Origin: JAABRB01 sp963735025
GTDB lineage: Bacteria; Pseudomonadota; Gammaproteobacteria; Burkholderiales; SG8-39
DNA length: 64,000 bases
Assembly (NCBI GenBank): GCA_963735025.1
Contig: CAVTJG010000014.1
Coordinates: forward strand, 124,001-188,000
Reading direction: 5' to 3'
Every line of letters begins with the position of its first letter. Within the stretch, counting starts at the first letter, position 1. Positions 43,959 to 52,530 of this stretch are shown here, in pieces. The notes under the pieces are model-generated. The model did not search any database, was not told the DNA's origin, and saw nothing but the letters and a program-made list of their open reading frames with translations. A program made the translations under genes and the position numbers.

Positions 43959-45374
43959 TCATCCGAGCGCCCCAGCCTGCGGATGCTCGCAAGCGGCGAG
44001 ATCCGGGCCGCCCGACCACGGGATCTGCTTTGCGGCAGCGCGCAGCGCGGATCGCAGCGCCTCTTCCACGGTGGGGTGGTAGAACGGCAGCCGCAGCAGG
44101 TCAGCAAGAGTGTGCTGCTCCTGCACAGCGAGCGCGAGCAGGTGCGCGAAGTGCTCTCCGTCTGGCGCACAGAGCTCGGCGCCGATCAGCTTGCCTGACG
44201 AACGCTCCGCGTAGACGCGGATTACGCCGCGGTCCGCGTCGCTCATCCGCAGCCGGCCCTGCCCCTCGAGACTCGCCTCGCCGATCACGGCCTCGTCCCC
44301 GTCGAGCGCGGCGAACGGTTGTCCGACGACCGCGATGTTCGGATCGGTGAAGACAATACCGAGTCGCGTGCGGCGCGCGAAGCACTCGGGCGCATCGCGC
44401 ATGGTGTTGAATCCAGCGATCCAGCCGTCGTCCGCGGCCTCGTGCAGGATCGGCGCCCGTGCATTGGCGTCTCCGGCGACGAACACCGGGAGGTCCGCGA
44501 TCTGCATCGTGCGCGGGTCGAGCGGCGGCATCCCGTGTTCGTCGAGTTCCACCCCGAGACGCTCCAGTCCGAGATCATCGAGGTTGGGGCGCCGACCCAG
44601 CGCAACCAGCACCTTGTCTGCGACAACGCTTGCGCTGCCGGCGCTCACGCGGACCCCGCCACCGTCGACCGCGAGCTCTGCAGGCGCACCGAGGTACACA
44701 GCAAGATCCTCACGCAGCGCCGTCACGGCCGCCTCGTTCACGGCCGGATCGGTGAGCCCGGCCACTCGATCGAGTGCGTCGAAGCCGCTCACCTCGAGGC
44801 CGAGGCGGGCGAGCGCCTGGGCCATCTCCGCCCCGACCGCGCCGAGCCCGATCACCGCGAGGCGGCGCGGGAGGTCGGGTTGCTCGAAGAGGTCGTCGGT
44901 TGTGATGAGACGATCGCCGAGCCCCCGCCAAGCTCCCGGGACGATCGGCCGCGAGCCGGTTGCGACAATCACGCATCGCGCCTCGACACGCTCCCCGTTA
45001 ACCTCGAGCGACTGCGGCCCAACGAAGCGTGCGCGGCCCGCGAGGTTGCGCTCGCCGAGATCGTCGGTCAGCTTCAGGACACCCCGCACCAGGTCGTCGC
45101 GGATCCGGCGCACCCGGCGCAGCACTGCCGGCACGTCGGCGGTGAGCCGCTCACCGCCGACAATGCCCATGTCCGCGAAGCTCGCGCGGTGGTGAAAGCG
45201 CTTCGCCACCTCGATCAGCGCTTTGGAAGGCATGCAGCCCACGCGCGCGCAGGTGGTCCCGTACGGCCCGTCGTTGATGATGACGAAATCGTCCGTTCGG
45301 CGCCGCACGACTGCGAGCGCAGCGAGCCCCGCGGTCCCCGCACCAACGATCGCAACGTCGACATGCCTGCCCAT
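43959..45374 (-). CDS. Dihydrolipoamide dehydrogenase-like FAD disulphide oxidoreductase
   Basis: A 471-residue class-I pyridine nucleotide-disulphide oxidoreductase: FAD motif VAIVGAGTAGLAALAVVRR, redox-active cysteines in TTCARVGCMPSKAL (Cys-x4-Cys), NAD motif LAVIGLGAVGAEMAQALARL, second FAD segment PVFVAGDANARAPI and dimer-domain YHPTVEEALRSAL. The interface His-Glu pair (HPTVEE) supports disulphide reductase activity. It is next to merR but has no MerA-type metal domain or carboxyl-terminal vicinal Cys pair. GGAGG lies upstream of the ATG. No E2 lipoyl partner is nearby. Confidence 0.88.
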   Translation of the reverse strand: MGRHVDVAIVGAGTAGLAALAVVRRRTDDFVIINDGPYGTTCARVGCMPSKALIEVAKRFHHRASFADMGIVGGERLTADVPAVLRRVRRIRDDLVRGVLKLTDDLGERNLAGRARFVGPQSLEVNGERVEARCVIVATGSRPIVPGAWRGLGDRLITTDDLFEQPDLPRRLAVIGLGAVGAEMAQALARLGLEVSGFDALDRVAGLTDPAVNEAAVTALREDLAVYLGAPAELAVDGGGVRVSAGSASVVADKVLVALGRRPNLDDLGLERLGVELDEHGMPPLDPRTMQIADLPVFVAGDANARAPILHEAADDGWIAGFNTMRDAPECFARRTRLGIVFTDPNIAVVGQPFAALDGDEAVIGEASLEGQGRLRMSDADRGVIRVYAERSSGKLIGAELCAPDGEHFAHLLALAVQEQHTLADLLRLPFYHPTVEEALRSALRAAAKQIPWSGGPDLAACEHPQAGALG

Positions 45375-45938
45375 CGTTTCCTCCCTGATCCCCCGATCCG
45401 TCAGCAACGACCACGGTCGCCCCGTGCCGTGCCCGGCGGCAGGGATTCGAGCTTGCCACCACGCGGATGATTCAGCGCGACGCGCACGGGGCGATGGTTG
45501 CGAAGCGAGCCGTTTCGAGCACCAGCCGGTCGCCCGCTACGCGCTCGAGCAGCGTAGTGTGGCACAGGCCGCCGCGGCCATTCTCGTCGTTGCGCAGTCC
45601 GGCGAGCGTCGGAAACGCACCCGAGTAGCGCTGGACGACGAGCCCCAGCGCGATGCTCGCGACGAGCTCGCCCACGAGCGGCGTCTCGCTCGGCTACGCG
45701 ACGTCGCGGAGATCCGGCTGACCCCTCGGTGCACTGCGTGGGCACACCACTTGCCAGAGTGCAGACATACCGAGCAAACGCCGCAAGCATTCGCATTCAG
45801 CCGAAAAGCCGGCGTCAGCCGGTGCGCGGAACCCCGACGCCATCGGGACGCGCAACGGCGTGCCGAGCCGATGGTCGTTACGCCGTCACCAGCAGCACCG
45901 GCAGCGCGGTCACGAACGCCCCCCAGCCACCTGCGGCG
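45375..45938. other. 564-nt interval between flavoprotein and MscS genes with an unassigned coding-like fragment
   Basis: On the minus strand a frame from about 45696 to 45472 reads smoothly (PLVGELVASIALGLVVQRYS, AFPTLAGLRNDENGRGGLCH, TTLLERVAGDRLVLETARFA) and ends in a stop, but it starts after an in-frame TAG with no ribosome site. It looks like the 3' end of a lost gene. I do not recognise the family. The remaining part (about 45700-45938) shows nothing I can assign. Confidence 0.4.
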
Positions 45939-47039
45939 TCAAGCCGGTTGCCCGGTAGCGCGCTCCGTCGCTTGGTCCGTGCCGAGCGGCACACCGCGGA
46001 CCTCCGCGCGCGTACGCGGCAGGCACTCCGGGTACCGTCGTTGCAGAAACGCCACAAGCTGTTCGCGCACGTGGCAGCGCAGGTCCCAGGCAGTACCCGA
46101 GTCCGGCGCGCTCAGCAGCGCGCGCAGCTCGACGGTGCGGTCGGTCGCATTGGTCACGACAAGCCCCCAGACCTTGCCGTCCCAGTTCCCGGATGCCTTC
46201 AGCACGCGATGCAGTTCGGCGCGCACCTCTTCGATTGGGACCGTGTAGTCCGCGTACAGGTACACCGTTCCCAGGATATCTGCGGTGACCCGGGTCCAGT
46301 TCTCGAATGGACGCTCGATGAAGTAGGTAAGCGGCACGACAAGCCGGCGCTGGTCCCAGATGCGGACCACCACGTAGGTATTGGTGATCTCCTCGATGCG
46401 GCCCCACTCCCCTTCGACGATCACGACGTCGTCGAGCCGGATCGGTTGCGTCAGCGCGAGCTGGAGCCCGGCAAGCAGGTTGGACAGCGTTGGCCGCGCG
46501 GCCATGCCGACCACGATCCCGGCGAGGCCGGCCGAGGCGAGCAGGCTCACGCCGAGACCCTCGATGCCGGGTATCTTCATCAACATGAGCGCGCCCGCCA
46601 CGATGTAGATCACGACCGTCGCCGTTCGCTTGAGCACGCGCGTCTGCGTCTGCATGCGCCGCGCAGTGAGGTTGTCCTCGACGTCGATCCGGTAGCGCAG
46701 CGACACCCACTCGGTCAGCACGCCGAGCAGCGCGACAACGACCCACGCAACCGCCCCGATCATCGCGATGCCGAGCACTCGGTCAGCAAGCCCGACGAGG
46801 CGGATCGGCAGGTCCACCGAGGGCATCGCCACCGACAGCAGGAAAAGGGGTACCAGCAATCGCGCCGGGCGGCGGCTGTGTCGCACGAGTGCGGCATCGA
46901 TCGGCGTGGGTGTCCGCGCCGCGAGCCGCTCGGCGATTAGATATACCGTCCAGTGCAGCGCGAGCCCCGCGACGACGGCGCCGACGAGCACGCCGATCGA
47001 CCACAGCCAAGGGTAGAGTGCGGTCAGATATTCCTCCAT
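45939..47039 (-). CDS. MscS-family mechanosensitive channel
   Basis: A 366-residue small-conductance mechanosensitive channel-like protein. Four to five amino-terminal helices (LWSIGVLVGAVVAGLALHW, LLVPLFLLSVAMPS, VLGIAMIGAVAWVVVALLGV, VVIYIVAGALMLMKIPG), then the pore-lining helix and gating block (LGVSLLASAGLAGIVVGMAA, then RPTLSNLLAGLQLALTQPIR) and the beta domain (DDVVIVEGEWGRIEEITNTY). It releases solutes on osmotic downshock. AGGAGG lies upstream of ATG 47039. Confidence 0.9.
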   Translation of the reverse strand: MEEYLTALYPWLWSIGVLVGAVVAGLALHWTVYLIAERLAARTPTPIDAALVRHSRRPARLLVPLFLLSVAMPSVDLPIRLVGLADRVLGIAMIGAVAWVVVALLGVLTEWVSLRYRIDVEDNLTARRMQTQTRVLKRTATVVIYIVAGALMLMKIPGIEGLGVSLLASAGLAGIVVGMAARPTLSNLLAGLQLALTQPIRLDDVVIVEGEWGRIEEITNTYVVVRIWDQRRLVVPLTYFIERPFENWTRVTADILGTVYLYADYTVPIEEVRAELHRVLKASGNWDGKVWGLVVTNATDRTVELRALLSAPDSGTAWDLRCHVREQLVAFLQRRYPECLPRTRAEVRGVPLGTDQATERATGQPA

Positions 47040-47263
47040 GCGTAAACCTCCTGAAAACGTAAAGGCGGCACGCGATCGCCGCGCACCCGGACAGGGATGA
47101 CCCGCGCGCCGTTGTTTGGTTCGGCACGGCGGCGCGGAACATCCGCGCATGCGGCTTGCTGCGCTACATACCGATAGAGCAACAGGGAAAGGAGAAAGGC
47201 AATAGACAAGGCGCGGGCCTATGAACAGCAGCAGCGGGAGAAACTGAAGGGCAAGTCTGGTCG

Positions 47264-48154
47264 CTACCGCGATCCGCCCAGCGCCTCGAAGCCGGAGATC
47301 ACATCGAACAGTTCCTCGTCGATGCCACTCTGGCGCAAACGATGAAAGTTGCCGCTTAGTTCCTCCAGCATTTCATCGATATTCTTATCGGCACGTTGCA
47401 TTGCCGCGAGACGGCTCGCGTTCTCGCTCGCGAGCGATTCGGCGCACGCGCGGAAAAGCGAGACGAAAAGATATTCCCGGATCAGCTCCCGCAAGGTCGC
47501 GGTGCCGGCATCCATGACCTCAGGCAGGTTTCCCGTCGGCCAGGGACGTCCGGCCAGCTTGCGCCGCCACTGTTCGTCCAGCGGTAAAAGTCGCTGACTG
47601 ACAGGCACATAAACCGCCCCGGACGTGGGGCGGTTGTAATAGAGGTGGAGTTCGGCGACTTCGCCCTGGCTGAGGCGCGTCTCGCTCTCCATGAGAATCT
47701 GCCCGACGAGCGGGGTGATGCCCTTGACGGAGTTCGGCACGGTGAAGAGTCCTATCGGCGGCACGCCCGCGTCCATCAAGCGCGCGTGAACGCGCTCACC
47801 GACGGCCCAGACCGCGGGCTTCGCCGGTAGCGCCGCCAGCATCTTGAGCGCGTAATCGACCACCACATCATTGAACTGGCCCACCAGTCCCTGGTCCGAA
47901 CCAAACACCACCGCGCCAATCGCACCCGCCTCCGCTCGCCGCGTTCCTCCAGTCATCGATGGCGCCGAGTCGGTGCCCCGGAAACAGAGGCTTAACCCCA
48001 GCTCCACCGTGCGATAGTAGTCACCCAACGCGCGCACCGATTGCTCATATTGGCCGATACTCGAAGCGGCCAGAGCCTTCATGGTCCGGACGACGGATTG
48101 CAGGTCTCCCGCGCTGTTGATCTTTCGGCGCAGGCTCGCGGTGGTGTCGCTCAT
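47264..48154 (-). CDS. atpG: N-type F-ATPase gamma subunit
   Basis: Central rotor shaft of 296 residues; last gene of the atpDCQRBEFAG operon. The amino-terminal helix (SLRRKINSAGDLQSVVRTMKA with LAASSIGQYEQS) and carboxyl helix (ASRLAAMQRADKNIDEMLEE) are the gamma coiled coil; the middle has VVFGSDQGLVGQFND. The N-type gamma has a longer, divergent central region than housekeeping AtpG. Start overlaps the atpA stop by 4 nt. Confidence 0.92.
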   Translation of the reverse strand: MSDTTASLRRKINSAGDLQSVVRTMKALAASSIGQYEQSVRALGDYYRTVELGLSLCFRGTDSAPSMTGGTRRAEAGAIGAVVFGSDQGLVGQFNDVVVDYALKMLAALPAKPAVWAVGERVHARLMDAGVPPIGLFTVPNSVKGITPLVGQILMESETRLSQGEVAELHLYYNRPTSGAVYVPVSQRLLPLDEQWRRKLAGRPWPTGNLPEVMDAGTATLRELIREYLFVSLFRACAESLASENASRLAAMQRADKNIDEMLEELSGNFHRLRQSGIDEELFDVISGFEALGGSR

Positions 48155-49722
48155 GGCTGCTCCTTGGACGCTGCCGTGGGCTTGGGGTCCGCCTTGGGTT
48201 GAAAACGAGCAAGCGCTTGGCGAGCGATTTCGACGATCGTTTCACGATCCTCATCGCCCAACTTGCCGGCGCCACTCAATCTCTCGCTCACCTCCGCCGG
48301 GATATCTTCCGCCGCCTTGCGCACGACCTGTTCAGCGTCCGCCATCCGGTCAAGCGGCACGTCGTCGAACAGTTCGGCGGTCAACGCCAGCAGGATGGCG
48401 ATCTGCGCGGCCACGGACACCGGGGCGAATTCCGACTGCTTGAGACAGGCGCGGATCCGCCGTCCATGCTCGATGATCTTGCGGGTGTCTTCATCCAGGC
48501 GGGCGCCGAACCGGGCGAAGCTCTCGAGTTCCTCGAACTGCGCGTAGGCGAGCTTGAGGTCCCCCGCCACCGCGCGGTAGGCCGCCCGTTGCGCCTTGCC
48601 ACCCACGCGCGAAACCGACTTTCCGACATCGACGGCGGGTAGCACGCCCAATTCGAACAGCGACGGCGAGAGGTAGATCTGCCCGTCCGTGATGGAAATC
48701 AGGTTGGTTGGAATGTAGGCCGAAATGTTCTGCGCTTCGGTTTCGATAATAGGCAGCGCAGTCAACGATCCGCCACCGAGCTCCGGACGCAAGTGCGTTG
48801 CGCGCTCCAGCAGCCGCGAGTGGATGTAGAAGATGTCGCCGGGGAAGGCTTCTCGGCCAGGCGGACGACGCAGCAGCAGGGACAGCTCGCGATAGGCGCG
48901 CGCATGATGCGTAAGGTCGTCGTATACAATCAGCACATCGCGGCCTTGCTCCATAAAATGCTCCGCGATGCTGGTCGCGGCGTAAGGTGCGATGTAGGCT
49001 AGGCCAGGTGGATCGTTGCCTTCAGTTACGACCACGATGGTGTAATCCATCGCGCCGTTTGCGCGGAGAGCAGCGATCACTTTGGCCACACCGGATGCGC
49101 GCTGGCCGATGGCGCAATAAACGCACAGCACATCTTTGCCACGCTGGTTGAGGATGGTGTCGATCGCAATGGCGGTCTTGCCCGTTTGCCGGTCACCCAG
49201 AATCAACTCGCGCTGGCCGCGCCCGATGGGAATGAGCGCATCGACGACCTTGATGCCGGTCTGCAACGGTACGGTAACGGGGGCGCGGTCCATGATCGGC
49301 GGAGCGGGGCGTTGGACAGGCAGGCGCGCGCTGGAAACCACGGGGCCATTGCCGTCCAGAGGTCGCCCCATTGGATTGACAATGCGTCCGATCAGTCCTT
49401 CTCCAACCAGCACGTCCATTACGTGCCCCCTGCGCTCGACTTCGTCGCCCGCATGCAACTGCCAATAGTCACCCAGCAGAACGACCCCGATTTCGTCCGC
49501 ATCCACGTTGAATGCGATGCCATACAAATCGCCGGGAAACTTCAGTACTTCATCAAAGCCCACCCCGGGGAGGCCAGACACTTTCGCGATGCCCGTTGCA
49601 ATGCTGGCGATCGTGCCGACTTCCCGTGGCTTCAGCTGCGGCGTGAATGCCTCCCGGGCTTGGCTTATCCCGGTAAACGCCCGCTCGAAAACGTTCTGAA
49701 GGCTCTCGGGCCCCATGTTCAT
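48151..49722 (-). CDS. atpA: N-type F-ATPase alpha subunit
   Basis: Non-catalytic nucleotide-binding subunit of F1, 523 residues. Walker A is GDRQTGKTAIAID, preceded by the PIGRGQRELI block; the arginine finger region is SITDGQIYLSPSLF (with ISITDG). Overlaps atpF by 4 nt and atpG by 4 nt. It assembles with AtpD into the alpha3-beta3 head. Confidence 0.94.
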   Translation of the reverse strand: MNMGPESLQNVFERAFTGISQAREAFTPQLKPREVGTIASIATGIAKVSGLPGVGFDEVLKFPGDLYGIAFNVDADEIGVVLLGDYWQLHAGDEVERRGHVMDVLVGEGLIGRIVNPMGRPLDGNGPVVSSARLPVQRPAPPIMDRAPVTVPLQTGIKVVDALIPIGRGQRELILGDRQTGKTAIAIDTILNQRGKDVLCVYCAIGQRASGVAKVIAALRANGAMDYTIVVVTEGNDPPGLAYIAPYAATSIAEHFMEQGRDVLIVYDDLTHHARAYRELSLLLRRPPGREAFPGDIFYIHSRLLERATHLRPELGGGSLTALPIIETEAQNISAYIPTNLISITDGQIYLSPSLFELGVLPAVDVGKSVSRVGGKAQRAAYRAVAGDLKLAYAQFEELESFARFGARLDEDTRKIIEHGRRIRACLKQSEFAPVSVAAQIAILLALTAELFDDVPLDRMADAEQVVRKAAEDIPAEVSERLSGAGKLGDEDRETIVEIARQALARFQPKADPKPTAASKEQP

Positions 49723-50501
49723 TGGCTCTTTGCTGCGGGCTTGGATTGCGGTTTTAGCAGCTCGTCGACGTCCTTTTCCAGCGACGCCAGGTAATCCGCA
49801 ATGCTCCAGGCCAGTTTTTGTCCATTCGTGGTGAGTTCGATCCCGCCGACCAGATCAGGCGCAGTCTCGAACTTGACCCGGACTTCAGCCGAGAAGGTCT
49901 CGTTGAGCGAATTTTGTATCGCCGCGCGTTGATCCGCAGGCAGGTCAAACGCGCTGCGCACGAGCGCAGGTTCGGATGCCGTCTTCAAGGCCTTCGCGAA
50001 GCCTTCTTTGGACTGGCCGTCCATCTCTCGCAAACGGCGAGTGAATACCTCGCCCATGCGTTCTTCCAGACTCGTCGTGGCGAGATCGGCCAGTGCCTTT
50101 CGCGCAATGGCAAACACCTCCTGCTGGGTCCGGCGACTGATGGCTTGCTTCAGGTTTTGGGCGTCGTTACTCAACGTTTGCATCCGCTTGGCGCTCAACG
50201 CATCGGCTGCCTGCCGCGCTTCGTCCAGGAGCCGCTGACGTTCGGCCTTCGTCTCGTCTGTCGCCTTGCTCAGGAGCGCGGCGCGCTGTTGGTCGAACTT
50301 CGCGTTCTTGCGCTGGAACTCGTCGCGCTCCTTTTGGGCTTCGGCGTTTTTCGCATCGGCGTCCGCGAGCGCCAACGCGATCCGCTGCTCCCGGGCATCG
50401 ATGGCGCGAAGGATGGGCTTATAAAGAAACCGCTTCAGCAACCACGCCAGGATCAGGAAGTTGACCACTTGCGCAGCGACTGTGAACCAGTCGATCAGCA
50501 T
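49719..50501 (-). CDS. atpF: N-type F-ATPase b subunit with fused delta-like extension
   Basis: Peripheral stalk of 260 residues, about 100 longer than a normal b. One amino-terminal helix (FTVAAQVVNFLILAWLLKRF), a long coiled coil (ADADAKNAEAQKERDEFQRK through AKRMQTLSNDAQNLKQAISR), and a carboxyl part (LVRSAFDLPADQRAAIQNSL, VGGIELTTNGQKLAWSIADYL) resembling the delta subunit end (GGI). No separate atpH exists in the operon, so this extension is presumed to act as delta. Confidence 0.9.
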   Translation of the reverse strand: MLIDWFTVAAQVVNFLILAWLLKRFLYKPILRAIDAREQRIALALADADAKNAEAQKERDEFQRKNAKFDQQRAALLSKATDETKAERQRLLDEARQAADALSAKRMQTLSNDAQNLKQAISRRTQQEVFAIARKALADLATTSLEERMGEVFTRRLREMDGQSKEGFAKALKTASEPALVRSAFDLPADQRAAIQNSLNETFSAEVRVKFETAPDLVGGIELTTNGQKLAWSIADYLASLEKDVDELLKPQSKPAAKSQ

Positions 50502-50505
50502 AAGT

Positions 50506-50790
50506 CTACTTTCCGGCGGTCTGGGCGATGGCGTAATTCCAGAATGGATTAGCGAAGAGGAGAATCATCGAGACCACGAAGCAGTAGATGGCCGTGGACT
50601 CGATCATCGCCAGTCCGACGAACAGGGTCCGAGTGATGGTGGCGGAAGCGTCAGGCTGCTGCGCCAGAGAAGTCAGAGCGGTCGCAACCGCCCTCCCTTC
50701 GCCCAGTGCCGGTCCCATCGTCCCGAAACCGGTGGTGACGCCGGCAATAACAATTGATGCCACCGCGATGATCGTCATGCTATCCATCAT
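50506..50790 (-). CDS. atpE: N-type F-ATPase c subunit (rotor ring)
   Basis: A 94-residue proteolipid with two membrane helices. Helix 2 has the ion-binding carboxylate as E64-S65-T66 with Y69 (AMIESTAIY), the ExS/T-x-x-Y pattern of sodium-type rings. Helix 1 carries a second carboxylate, E31 (GPALGEGRAVATAL), where Ilyobacter has Gln32. The two-carboxylate c subunit is typical of N-type ATPases. Whether the ring is Na+ or H+ coupled cannot be settled from sequence. Confidence 0.93.
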   Translation of the reverse strand: MMDSMTIIAVASIVIAGVTTGFGTMGPALGEGRAVATALTSLAQQPDASATITRTLFVGLAMIESTAIYCFVVSMILLFANPFWNYAIAQTAGK

Positions 50791-50811
50791 TTCTCCTTTG
50801 ACTATCTGCGT

Positions 50812-51507
50812 TCAATGATTGCTCTCAGGTTCTGATTCAGGCTTGCGGACACGCGTCGCGGCCGCGATGTAGACCGTGGCCAGGATGGCGAAAATGTAGG
50901 CTTGCACCATGCCGGTGAGCAGTCCGAGCGCCATCATGACGATCGGAAAGACGAACGGTGTGATGCTGAGCAGGATGGCGATGATCATCGCGCCGCTCAT
51001 CATGTTGCCGAACAGGCGTACGGACAGGGCCAGCGTGCGGGAGATTTCGCTGATGATATTGAACGGCAGCATGAAGAAGGTCGGCCGCGTGTAGGACTTG
51101 AGGTAGTTGCCCAAACCCCGCTCCTCGATGCCGAACATCGGCACGGCCACGAACACGCACAGCGCCAGCGCCACCGTGGTCGAGAGGGAGCCGGTCGGCG
51201 GCTCGTAGCCGGGGATGATGGTGCAGAGGGCAGCCATGGCGAGGAACAGAAAGAGCGTGGCCAGGAAGCCGAGATATCTTTTGGGCGGACTGAGGCCCAC
51301 TTCTGCAATTTGTTCCTCAATGGCGATGACGATGATCTCGAGCAGATTCTGCCAGCGGGAGCGTTTCAGACCGATGGACAGTTTGCGGGTGATGAGCTTT
51401 GCGCCCACGGCCAGCACGAACATCAAGCCCCATGTGAAGGCAATGGTGGCGTTGAGTTTGAAGAACCCGTATTGCCAGAAAATGATCTGGTCGGGACTAA
51501 GGCGCAT
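50812..51507 (-). CDS. atpB: N-type F-ATPase a subunit
   Basis: Ion-channel subunit of 231 residues with five or six helices. The essential arginine is in TLALSVRLFGNMMSGAMII. The final helix ends VYIAAATRVRKPESEPESNH with a hydrophilic tail. Start ATG 51507 overlaps the end of atpR by 11 nt. Lies 21 nt upstream of atpE. Confidence 0.93.
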   Translation of the reverse strand: MRLSPDQIIFWQYGFFKLNATIAFTWGLMFVLAVGAKLITRKLSIGLKRSRWQNLLEIIVIAIEEQIAEVGLSPPKRYLGFLATLFLFLAMAALCTIIPGYEPPTGSLSTTVALALCVFVAVPMFGIEERGLGNYLKSYTRPTFFMLPFNIISEISRTLALSVRLFGNMMSGAMIIAILLSITPFVFPIVMMALGLLTGMVQAYIFAILATVYIAAATRVRKPESEPESNH

Positions 51508-51817
51508 TACCGAGCTCCCGCGCTGACGCGTCGTGGTGTTCTAGCGGTGGGCCGGCGAGCCGCGTCACGATGAACCGTGCGATGGCAAATCCGAGCAGAC
51601 ATCCCAGCAGCCGCTGCCAATGGCCGTCCGAGACAACATAAAACCCGGCGATGACGATGCCCGTCCGCAACAGCAGGCTGCCCAGAAACAACAGCGCCGG
51701 TCGTTTGGAGGAAACGCCCTTGCGCACCGTCCACCAAAGGCCGCCGAAGAAAATGGCGCCGAGCAACAGCCCCGCCACCAATGCCAGTGCCAGCGCCAAA
51801 GTCAAAACTTCATTCAT
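51497..51817 (-). CDS. atpR: N-ATPase membrane protein AtpR
   Basis: A 106-residue membrane protein specific to N-type ATPase operons, with three helices (LTLALALALVAGLLLGAIFF, RPALLFLGSLLLRTGIVIAG, LLGCLLGFAIARFIVTRLAG). AtpR has a conserved arginine in the second helix (LLRTGIV) thought to interact with the c ring during assembly. The ATG at 51817 overlaps the atpQ stop by 8 nt; the frame further upstream is not conserved. Confidence 0.85.
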   Translation of the reverse strand: MNEVLTLALALALVAGLLLGAIFFGGLWWTVRKGVSSKRPALLFLGSLLLRTGIVIAGFYVVSDGHWQRLLGCLLGFAIARFIVTRLAGPPLEHHDASARELGNAP

Positions 51818-52148
51818 CCTTACTCTCCTGTTCGTCCCGCACGGCCTTGTCTTCCCTGGCGACCCAATGCCACGCATTCAGGCAGCCGATCGTGAGCCCG
51901 GCCACCAGCAGCGCCAATGTCCACGAGCGGCCGCCCGGATAACGCTGGTCCAGCCACAGACCGAGCGCGGCGCCGAGCAGCGTCGGAATCGCCACCGACC
52001 AGCCGATAATCCCCATCATGCCCAAGCCGAACCAGATGCCTGGCACGGCGTCGCGCTGTGCCTTGAGCTTGCGCGCCGCTTTCACGCCGACTTCCTGGCT
52101 GAATGACGGTTTTGATTTCGAGGATTTATTTTGGCGTTCGTCATTCAT
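51810..52148 (-). CDS. atpQ: N-ATPase membrane protein AtpQ (AtpI/AtpZ-like)
   Basis: A 112-residue protein with a basic amino end (KAARKLKAQRDAVPGIWFGL) and two helices (GLGMMGIIGWSVAIPTLLGA, SWTLALLVAGLTIGCLNAWH). The GxGxxxIxGWSVAIPT block is AtpZ/AtpI-like, presumably assisting c-ring assembly or Mg2+ handling. Overlaps atpC by 8 nt and atpR by 8 nt. Confidence 0.85.
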   Translation of the reverse strand: MNDERQNKSSKSKPSFSQEVGVKAARKLKAQRDAVPGIWFGLGMMGIIGWSVAIPTLLGAALGLWLDQRYPGGRSWTLALLVAGLTIGCLNAWHWVAREDKAVRDEQESKDE

Positions 52149-52530
52149 TGTGAAACGCCGCCATGCGGCGGATGAAATCGCCTTCCATTTTCGCCAGGAC
52201 CGACCTCACGTTTTGCTCTTGCTCGTCCAGGGTCAGAAACTCCTGCTCCACCGCAGAGCGCAATCGGCCGAGGTCCGTTCCGCCCATCGCCCGGCGTGCG
52301 GAAACGAGCACGTCGGGACCGGCCTTGACCAGGACCCCTGCATCCACGGCGACGTAGATCTCGCCCTCCGTTTCCGCTTCGTACATCAGGATTCCCGGCG
52401 TGAGCGCCGCCACGCAATCGAGCCGGTGCGGCAGGAGTCCGAACGAACCTTCGCGCGTCTCGGCCACGATGCGCGAAACGCCGGTTTTTTCCGCGAAGAT
52501 CTTGAACGGCAGGAGGATCTTAAGATTCAT
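52141..52530 (-). CDS. atpC: N-type F-ATPase epsilon subunit
   Basis: A 129-residue epsilon: amino-terminal beta-sandwich (MNLKILLPFKIFAEKTGVSR, GSFGLLPHRLDCVAALTPGI) and a carboxyl helical hairpin (LRSAVEQEFLTLDEQEQNVR). The ATG at 52530 overlaps the atpD stop by 11 nt; a longer frame upstream is ignored because the conserved region begins here. Regulates rotation and couples gamma to the ring. Confidence 0.9.
   Translation of the reverse strand: MNLKILLPFKIFAEKTGVSRIVAETREGSFGLLPHRLDCVAALTPGILMYEAETEGEIYVAVDAGVLVKAGPDVLVSARRAMGGTDLGRLRSAVEQEFLTLDEQEQNVRSVLAKMEGDFIRRMAAFHNE

Noticed and set aside
43959..45374. Mercuric reductase (MerA) call for the flavoprotein next to merR
   Set aside because: It lacks the amino-terminal metal-binding domain and the carboxyl-terminal vicinal cysteines (GG/CC end); its end reads CEHPQAGALG. 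It fits dihydrolipoamide dehydrogenase-like proteins better.
50506..50790. Plain proton-type c subunit of the housekeeping ATP synthase
   Set aside because: The atpQ/atpR genes, gene order and EST...Y pattern with a second glutamate identify the N-type enzyme.
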